Shown in pieces: positions 53,884 through 64,000 of a DNA stretch of 64,000 nucleotides (the first letter of the stretch is position 1; each line of letters opens with the position of its first letter). Under the pieces are notes generated by a model, which was not told the origin of the DNA, did no database searches, and saw nothing but the letters and a program-made list of their open reading frames with translations. A program made the position numbers and the translations under genes. Source of the DNA: a bacterium. GTDB taxonomy: Bacteria; Cyanobacteriota; Vampirovibrionia; Obscuribacterales; Obscuribacteraceae. Location: NCBI GenBank assembly GCA_018062085.1, contig JAGOSY010000011.1, positions 100,939-164,938 of the forward strand, given 5' to 3'.

Positions 53884-56070
53884 TTACTTCTTCAGTAAAG
53901 CTTGACGGCGCTTCACTTCAGCTTCAACTTCATCGGCCGAGATGTTGTTGACTTGCATGGGACCAGCGCAAATCTCCCGCCAAGGGGCTCCGGCTAATGC
54001 CTGACGGACAATTACTTCAAATACTTGAGCGCGCACACCGCTACCATAACTTCCGGTGGCACCAGAAAACGGTGTAGTTGGAGCGGCAACCTGTGGTCGA
54101 GGGATAGCTTGATTCGGCATCGCTTGATTGAGGGTAGTCGCGCCTGTGCTACTGGCCACCCCCTGCTGTCCGGCGTTAGCTAAATCTACAGGCGCAGGAG
54201 ATTGAGTTTGCATAGGATCATCAACAACGGGGTGAGTGCCAGAAACAACTGCACTGGGAGCTTGCGCCTGCTGCAGAGGTTGCGCTTGTTGAACTTGCTG
54301 TTGCTGAATTGGTTGCTGCTGCCCTTGCGGCTCGGCAAATAGCTTAGGTGCTTCGTTAAAGAGCGGGGTGGCCGGTGCAGGTGGTTGAGGTTGTTCAAAA
54401 AAGCTTGTTGATTGCTTGGGTGCGGCAGGTTTAGCCAGGGCGGCCTCATCGGCTGCCGCCTTAGTGCTGGTCAATTGGCGTTGCAAGTCAGCCACCATGT
54501 CGCGAGTTTGATCACGCATTTCATCAAGCTGAGTCTTCAACTGAGTAATCTCAGAGTCTTTGTCACTAAGTTCTACTTCTTTTGCCTGAATCAAATCATT
54601 ACGCTGCTGAACTAGTTCAGACAACTTCTCATACTGACCTGAAAACTCTTCCCAACGTGAGTTCAACATTTCTTGGGTGTCTTGAACTTCTTGATCTTTG
54701 GCAGCTAAAAGCTCGGCAAAATCGTTGTCTTTAGCGTCCATACGTGAGCGCATTTCTTCATTCTGCACACGTAGCTCTTCGAGGAGAGCCATGACACTTT
54801 CATCTTGGACAACTCTCACTACTTCGACTTCGCGCACAATCTCGTTGCCAGAACCAGCCGAAGTAAGTGTGTATACAGGTTTGGGCGGGTCAGGAGCCTG
54901 CACTGCGTCATAAGCGGCACGGAAGAAATCTCCCGATATGCGCTGGGCACCCAACAAGTCAACCAGTTTGCGCAAGAGATCGGCCGGATGCTCAGAAGGG
55001 AACACAGCCATGTATGCGCACTTAAAAGTCCAAGCATCAATTTTGTTCGTAGAGAGCTGATCAGCCAAACTATGAACTAATTCTTCTGGAGTAAGCTTTG
55101 CCTCAACCTTAGGCGGTTCAGCATTTCTCGATTCAAGAGTAACGATCAATTTTTCTAGAGAAGACCCTATTTCATCTGCCGCCTGCCTCGACTCAAGAGT
55201 AACTATCAAATTATCAATAGCAGGTACTAATTCGCCTACGGCCTGCATCGGCTCAAGAGCTGCAGACATTGACTCACTTAAGCTATTGAGACTCAGTCCT
55301 ATTTCATTGAAAGCCTGATGCTGAATGGTCTCAGCTAGATTTCTTACTATTTCAAGCTGCTCATTAGCGGCTTTGGAAATTTGCGCCATGTTTACCGAGC
55401 AAATTCCGAGCTGCTGATCAAGGGTGTTGAGCAATTCAATTACTTGCTCTTGGTGAGCAGTATCGACAACCTGCGTGACTTGAGCATTAAGATTGGCAAT
55501 CTGACTTGGGGTAATGAGCATCGACAAGTCTGGTGCCTCAGGAACCTGAATTTCTGGCATATTTACCACTTTAATATCAAATAGAGGGTTGTCGGCTGAA
55601 ACCTCAAAACTTGGTTCTATGTCTTGAATTTGCTCGCTGTCGTCCGGTGAAACTGGTTCAAGGACGGCCTCTAGCTCAGAAACCGCACTCTTCCCACCGG
55701 GCGCATTATCGGACGCGTCGTCAGAGGCTTTGTGAGATATGTTCTCAGAAGCGAGACTTGCGGCAACAGAGCGCGCATTTTTAGGAGAAGCCACCGGAGA
55801 CACCTCGATCGAAAGTTCGTCAGCCTCATCAAGAAATGACGTCTGTGCCACTACCGGGGGCACACTCGGCGGAGTCGCTGCTACAGACTGAGACGGTTCA
55901 GCAACAAGCTGGTAAGGATCTGGGTTATAGGCATCGGGAGGCACTGTCTGTTTAGCCAGAGTTCCCCGCAGCCGAGCACGTCTGGCGGCAAGAGACGATT
56001 CATCGCCAGACTTCCCCGAAGGCGCGTCCTGAGTAGAACTGGTTGCGCTTGCCTTGTCTTCGCGAGCCAT
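53884..56070 (-). CDS. Long coiled-coil protein of unknown function
   Basis: The 728-residue protein has no membrane helix and no known enzyme domain. Residues 1-200 are Ser/Ala/Pro/Asp-rich and disordered-looking. Residues about 210-330 are helical and contain an internal repeat (DNLIVTLESRQ / EKLIVTLESRN). A small globular part near 330-400 (KIDAWTFKCAYMAVFPSEHPADLLRKLVDLLG) follows. Residues about 420-560 form a coiled coil (ELRVQNEEMRSRMDAKDNDFAELLAAKDQEVQ). After that comes a Gln/Pro-rich linker and a short conserved-looking end (RAQVFEVIVRQALAGAPWREICAGPMQVNN). It is divergent from the VirD4-like operon and may be a scaffold for it; that is a guess. Confidence 0.7.
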   Translation of the reverse strand: MAREDKASATSSTQDAPSGKSGDESSLAARRARLRGTLAKQTVPPDAYNPDPYQLVAEPSQSVAATPPSVPPVVAQTSFLDEADELSIEVSPVASPKNARSVAASLASENISHKASDDASDNAPGGKSAVSELEAVLEPVSPDDSEQIQDIEPSFEVSADNPLFDIKVVNMPEIQVPEAPDLSMLITPSQIANLNAQVTQVVDTAHQEQVIELLNTLDQQLGICSVNMAQISKAANEQLEIVRNLAETIQHQAFNEIGLSLNSLSESMSAALEPMQAVGELVPAIDNLIVTLESRQAADEIGSSLEKLIVTLESRNAEPPKVEAKLTPEELVHSLADQLSTNKIDAWTFKCAYMAVFPSEHPADLLRKLVDLLGAQRISGDFFRAAYDAVQAPDPPKPVYTLTSAGSGNEIVREVEVVRVVQDESVMALLEELRVQNEEMRSRMDAKDNDFAELLAAKDQEVQDTQEMLNSRWEEFSGQYEKLSELVQQRNDLIQAKEVELSDKDSEITQLKTQLDEMRDQTRDMVADLQRQLTSTKAAADEAALAKPAAPKQSTSFFEQPQPPAPATPLFNEAPKLFAEPQGQQQPIQQQQVQQAQPLQQAQAPSAVVSGTHPVVDDPMQTQSPAPVDLANAGQQGVASSTGATTLNQAMPNQAIPRPQVAAPTTPFSGATGSYGSGVRAQVFEVIVRQALAGAPWREICAGPMQVNNISADEVEAEVKRRQALLKK

Positions 56071-56480
56071 CTAACAATCCCTTCCTAATGTCACCTGAGG
56101 CACCTACTTAAATATGTACCCGCCATCACCGTAAAAATTCGAAGTGAATTACCCAAATCAGCAAATTAGCTGAACTATCAGTCGCAGCACCCCTTTATTC
56201 AAAGTGCTAACTTATTTAGTATATACCTCAAACGAGGCAAAGGCGCAGCCTTAAAGCTCTTGACAAGAGCATGTTTCAACTGTACCATGCGTCTAAAAGC
56301 TAGTTACTTAGCCAATTATCTCCAAATTCCTCAAAGTTCATTTTACTAAATAAGACAATTATCGGCAGCTGGCAAGATTGCAAGCGAGATTTGCTAGCGA
56401 ATCCGAGGTAAATATTAAAATAGAAGCGTAAGTTAGTTCTTGGCGACAAGGCCAGCGTCATTAAAAGACGGGAGTACCCG
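56071..56480. other. Divergent promoter region of the two-ATPase locus
   Basis: About 410 bases contain no believable gene; a 134-codon minus-strand frame (56300-56704) runs antisense into the next gene and is not supported. The region is A/T-rich (for example TTAGTATATACCTC near 56215), as expected for promoters of the coiled-coil gene on one side and the ATPase operon on the other. No operator or terminator was recognised. Confidence 0.5.
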
Positions 56481-60515
<4,035 letters not shown>

Positions 60516-60577
60516 CGCCCCAAAACTTGATAAGATACCCGTAGCTTGCAGTAACCGCATTCAGTTGCAATGAAAAA

Positions 60578-63500
60578 ATGACCCAGGGGCCCAACAATCG
60601 TAATATCTGGGAAGAGAAGATCGCCGATCTTCGAAGATATGACCTTGACAATCTAGAAAACGATCCAGTCGCCCCAGACGACATTATCAGTTGGCCTGTA
60701 CCTGGTATGACTTTTGTCAGAGTCGACGGCATTCTGCGCTCTTGGGACATTGAGCGAGAAAAGCAACAACAGGGCCAGCAAAATCAGCAAGATCCAGATC
60801 CATCCAAACCACCAAAACGCATGTATTTGATGGAAGATGCCCTCACTGGTCTCTATGGCGAAAAAGCTAACATAGCTTTTCTCGTAATCGGAACCAAGAC
60901 TGGTGTCAACTACTACATGGGCATCTCGCAGCCTCACGTCAATGAGGATGATGACTCAACTGAATCAACAGAAAAAGTTGCCTATAACAGTCTCAAATCA
61001 ATTCTGCACAGCGTCTACGGCGGCGTAGACGTATTTAAAAAACCGTTTTCATCAGACGAGATTCACGAGCTGGTTGCACCACTGACTAAGTACACAGGTA
61101 TTGTCACAGGCATTCCCGCACTAAAATCAACCAGCGGCGAAACTATCGAATCAGAACAAATAGAAAGACTAGCAGCTGGCTTAGCAGGCAAAGAGTTCGC
61201 TTTTCTCACGCTGGCAGTGCCGATTCCACCGATGAATGTCACCAAAGAAGAATTTGCCGTAGTCGATCAAATTCAACGGGCTCAAGAAAACGAAGACCCA
61301 GAGAAAAAGCGCAAAATCAAATATTATCTTGAATTGCAAGATGCTTACTTGAAGCACATTCAGCTCGGTACAGCGGTGGGAATGTGGTTAACGGTTCCCT
61401 ACTTCTTCACCAACGACAAATCTGTTTTCGTTCGCCTACAGTCTCTCTTGCGAGCAACGTATGTTGACGAATCAAGCAGACCAACACCAATGCGCACCCA
61501 TGATATACCTGGGTTAGCTACACACATTCAACAATTTGGTTTGCTACGTAACAAACGCTCAGAAGAAGTGTTCCAGGGCATGATGGAATACAAGTTCTTG
61601 AGTCCTCTCAATTCCCGCATGCTCTCAGCCTTTATTCACCTACCCAAGCATGAAATGCCTGGCTTCAGAATTCGTCGATCGGCTGAATTCTCCCTTGCCG
61701 AAATTGCGCCGAAAGATCCCACACGAGTTATTGCCATTGGCAACATTCTGGACCGGGGCGAAGATACAGGTAACCTTTATTATATCGACGTTGACGCCCT
61801 GCAAAAACACACCATTGTCTGTGGTGTTACTGGCGGTGGTAAAACAAACACCTGTTTCTACTTATTGGGACAGCTTTGGAATTTCGGCATCCCCTTCATG
61901 GTGTGCGAACCGGCCAAATCAGAGTATCGCCACATGATGCTGATGTCAGAATCTTTCAAAGGTGTCGGTCAGGCATTTTCTCTAGGCGACGAAACAGTGT
62001 CACCGTTCCGCTTGAATCCATTTGAAATTCTCAAAGGGGTTAAAGTTCAAACCCACCTTGACGCACTTAAATCAGTATTCAATGCCAGCTTTGAAATGTA
62101 CTCACCGATGCCGCAAGTACTAGAAAAGGCACTAAACCAGATTTATGCAGTACGCGGCTGGGACTTAGTCAACAACCTAAATCGGCGCCTACCGCCGGGC
62201 ATGACCTTAGCCGACCCTGACTGTCCGGCTGAAATTTTCCCGACGATGAAAGATCTCTACGAGATCATTGACCCCGTAGTCGAGAGCTTCGGCTATTCAG
62301 ACAAGATCGGGCCAGACGTACAAGCTGCTCTAAAAGCCAGAATCGGCTCGCTTTTGATTGGTGGTAAAGGGCAAATGCTCAATACTCGCCGCTCGATTCC
62401 ATGTGAACAATTATTTGGCAGACCAACTGTCGTAGAACTGAAGATGGTCTCTGAAGACAACGAAAAATCATTCCTCATGGGCATGCTCTTCGTCTTCCTC
62501 TACGAGTACCGAGAAGTTGGCGGCCCCCACGAACACTTAAAACACGTCATGTTGATTGAAGAGGCTCACCGCCTTCTCAAAAACGTTCCCACCGGCGGTG
62601 GTGCCGATACGGCCAACCCTGCTGGTAAGGCCGTCGAATTCTTCACCAACATGCTTGCAGAAATTCGTTCATATGGTCAAGGCTTCATCATTGCCGACCA
62701 AATTCCCAACAAACTGGCCCCAGAAGCGCTTAAAAACACCAACTTAAAAATCATGCACAGAATTGTAGCGGTAGATGACCGCGATTCTATGGGTGGTGCC
62801 ATGAACCTTGATGATGTGCAGAAGAGGCACGTAACAGCCCTTGGTCAAGGTCGAGCCCTCGTGTATGCAGAAAAGATGGAATCGCCATACCACCTGCAAA
62901 TCATGTTCGATAAAGAAAAGATGGTGCCACCGCCAGATACACCGGCAGAATCAGATCAGATTGTGCGCGATGCTATGAAGCACCTAAATATTGTTGGCAC
63001 CTTTGATCGCCACTTGGGTTGCAAATTCTGCCTACACCGCTGCGATTCACAGATTCTAGATACAGCCTCACCTGTAGCAGAAGACCAGATTTTCAGACAA
63101 GTCTATAACCGTTATATTCTCTCGACTCTAAAAGACTTGACTCAGCTCGTGCACTTCAGAGCACAAATCATCCACGAAATTCAGCGAGTAATCGGTGGCA
63201 GGGCGCGAACCGGTAACATCACTGGTATCACCTGGTGCGCCCTAACACAAGCAACCGAACGCTACTTTGAGCGCAAAGGCGAAGAGAATTACTGGTTCTA
63301 TGATCAAGTAAAAGAGCAACATCTGCGCTGGTTAAACTTACTTAGACCGGCCTTCCAACCCACAGAAGTGAATAGAAGACTCGACATTTCAGTGTTGCGT
63401 CAATGGCGTGATGACTTCCTAGAGCTGCACAAGAGAGACCAGGGCCCACTACCAACCTGCGCGCCATGTACTTCAAAATGTCTTTATCGCTTTGAAGTAT

Positions 63501-63778
63501 CTGAAGTAGTGCGAGACCCCAAAATCAAGTTCGACTTCAACTCTTCTATCAACCGCAAAGATACCCCGGCATCAGACTCAGCGGCCTGGTTCTGTCGCTT
63601 GCTAACTGAGCGCCTGATCGGAATGCCAGATGTAGACTTGGCCTATTGCCTTGCTGCCCATTTGATCAAAGATCAACAACTTTCAACGGATGCACAGCTG
63701 GTGCTTCTACACAAAGTAAGAAACGCTCTGGATAACTTCCAAAACGAAAGCGAGGCCGAAGCTGGCGATGAAGGATAA
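60578..63778 (+). CDS. HerA/DUF87-type ATPase with twin Cys motifs
   Basis: The 1066-residue protein has an N-terminal region of about 400 residues without a known family, including HLPKHEMPGFRIRRSAEF just before the motor. The ATPase core starts with Walker A G416-V-T-G-G-G-K-T423 and the PAKSEYRHMM motif. Walker B is MLIE661-E662-A-H, and AEIRSYGQGFIIADQIPNKL follows. This is the HerA/FtsK-like group of DNA-translocating hexamers. After the motor come two C-x2-C-x3-C motifs (C815, C818, C822 and C961, C964, C968), possibly a zinc or iron-sulfur site. No membrane helix is seen. It starts 62 bp after the VirD4-like gene. Confidence 0.8.
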   Translation: MTQGPNNRNIWEEKIADLRRYDLDNLENDPVAPDDIISWPVPGMTFVRVDGILRSWDIEREKQQQGQQNQQDPDPSKPPKRMYLMEDALTGLYGEKANIAFLVIGTKTGVNYYMGISQPHVNEDDDSTESTEKVAYNSLKSILHSVYGGVDVFKKPFSSDEIHELVAPLTKYTGIVTGIPALKSTSGETIESEQIERLAAGLAGKEFAFLTLAVPIPPMNVTKEEFAVVDQIQRAQENEDPEKKRKIKYYLELQDAYLKHIQLGTAVGMWLTVPYFFTNDKSVFVRLQSLLRATYVDESSRPTPMRTHDIPGLATHIQQFGLLRNKRSEEVFQGMMEYKFLSPLNSRMLSAFIHLPKHEMPGFRIRRSAEFSLAEIAPKDPTRVIAIGNILDRGEDTGNLYYIDVDALQKHTIVCGVTGGGKTNTCFYLLGQLWNFGIPFMVCEPAKSEYRHMMLMSESFKGVGQAFSLGDETVSPFRLNPFEILKGVKVQTHLDALKSVFNASFEMYSPMPQVLEKALNQIYAVRGWDLVNNLNRRLPPGMTLADPDCPAEIFPTMKDLYEIIDPVVESFGYSDKIGPDVQAALKARIGSLLIGGKGQMLNTRRSIPCEQLFGRPTVVELKMVSEDNEKSFLMGMLFVFLYEYREVGGPHEHLKHVMLIEEAHRLLKNVPTGGGADTANPAGKAVEFFTNMLAEIRSYGQGFIIADQIPNKLAPEALKNTNLKIMHRIVAVDDRDSMGGAMNLDDVQKRHVTALGQGRALVYAEKMESPYHLQIMFDKEKMVPPPDTPAESDQIVRDAMKHLNIVGTFDRHLGCKFCLHRCDSQILDTASPVAEDQIFRQVYNRYILSTLKDLTQLVHFRAQIIHEIQRVIGGRARTGNITGITWCALTQATERYFERKGEENYWFYDQVKEQHLRWLNLLRPAFQPTEVNRRLDISVLRQWRDDFLELHKRDQGPLPTCAPCTSKCLYRFEVSEVVRDPKIKFDFNSSINRKDTPASDSAAWFCRLLTERLIGMPDVDLAYCLAAHLIKDQQLSTDAQLVLLHKVRNALDNFQNESEAEAGDEG

Positions 63779-64000
63779 TGATCCCAAATTGCCATCTCCA
63801 GCGAGTCAGAGTTCAAGCCAGAACTCAAGCCAAAGCTCAAGCCAGTCCGATGCTTCTGACCCCACTTCACTAATAGACGAATTAGGCATCCACGACATTT
63901 ATGAACCAATGGCCGGTCTCGACGGAAAAATGTTCTGCACCGCCGGTAGAGACACACCAGTTGTCGAGTTCGCTGAAGAATATTTGATCCTACATCCGCC
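63768..64000 (+). CDS. Hypothetical protein, 5' part only
   Basis: An ATG at 63768 overlaps the HerA-like stop by 11 bp and opens a frame to the window end (77 residues). The first 30 residues are Ser/Gln-rich; then comes LIDELGIHDIYEPMAGLDGK. The overlap suggests it is the third gene of the ATPase operon. There is no strong ribosome binding site, and the family cannot be judged from this fragment. Confidence 0.55.
   Translation, partial: MKDNDPKLPSPASQSSSQNSSQSSSQSDASDPTSLIDELGIHDIYEPMAGLDGKMFCTAGRDTPVVEFAEEYLILHP

Overview
The window looks like one stretch of a bacterial chromosome with a moderate GC content and a high coding density. No rRNA, insertion sequence, prophage or CRISPR array is visible. 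The ribosomal superoperon carries secY-adk-map-infA-rpmJ and ends in rpoA-rplQ-truA-rplM-rpsI, an order typical of cyanobacteria and Gram-positive bacteria, and it lacks rpsD. There are no photosynthesis genes. Together with a Tad-type pilus locus and a polyphosphate-type CHAD protein, this would fit a non-photosynthetic relative of cyanobacteria (Vampirovibrionia/Melainabacteria, Obscuribacterales-like). That placement is an inference from gene order and protein style, not a proven classification.

Layout. 1-1.3 kb: grpE-dnaK on the minus strand (dnaK cut by the window edge). 1.45-3.6 kb: a dgcN-dgcA pair for D-glutamate use. 3.6-12.4 kb, minus strand: a GntR-type regulator and a compact Tad/Flp pilus operon (flp, tadE, cpaB, tadG, cpaE, cpaF, tadB, tadC) with no secretin and no prepilin peptidase. 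12.4-13.5 kb: a Fur-family regulator with a Fur-box-like palindrome upstream. 13.5-22.2 kb: glycosyltransferases, a CHAD protein and a tightly coupled set trxB - haem-oxygenase-like oxidase - glycosyltransferase - YyaL-like thioredoxin-domain protein. 22.2-27.3 kb: a membrane-anchored calpain-like protease, a TMTC-like TPR membrane protein, a zinc-ribbon TPR protein and a small membrane protein.

27.5-45.5 kb: the ribosomal superoperon, read on the minus strand from rpsJ (45.5 kb) to rpsI (27.5 kb). A strong hairpin separates rplO from secY. 46-47 kb: a TPR-like membrane protein. 47.1-48.9 kb: tRNA-Thr(UGU), tRNA-Tyr(GUA), tRNA-Thr(GGU) and tuf, in the order of the E. coli thrU-tyrU-(glyT)-thrT-tufB locus, with a promoter and a tetO-like palindrome at its head. 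49.0-51.4 kb: an RlmB/TrmH-type rRNA methyltransferase with a very long N-terminal tail holding 24 NRGPRPEG repeats. 51.4-53.9 kb: small hypothetical genes around selA.

53.9-64.0 kb is the least familiar region. A long coiled-coil protein is divergent from a plus-strand operon made of a two-pass membrane protein with a VirD4/TraG-like ATPase domain, a large HerA/DUF87-type ATPase with twin Cys-rich motifs, and a third gene cut by the window edge. This pair looks like a coupling-protein and motor unit of an undescribed envelope or DNA-handling machine and is the best candidate for a new system here.
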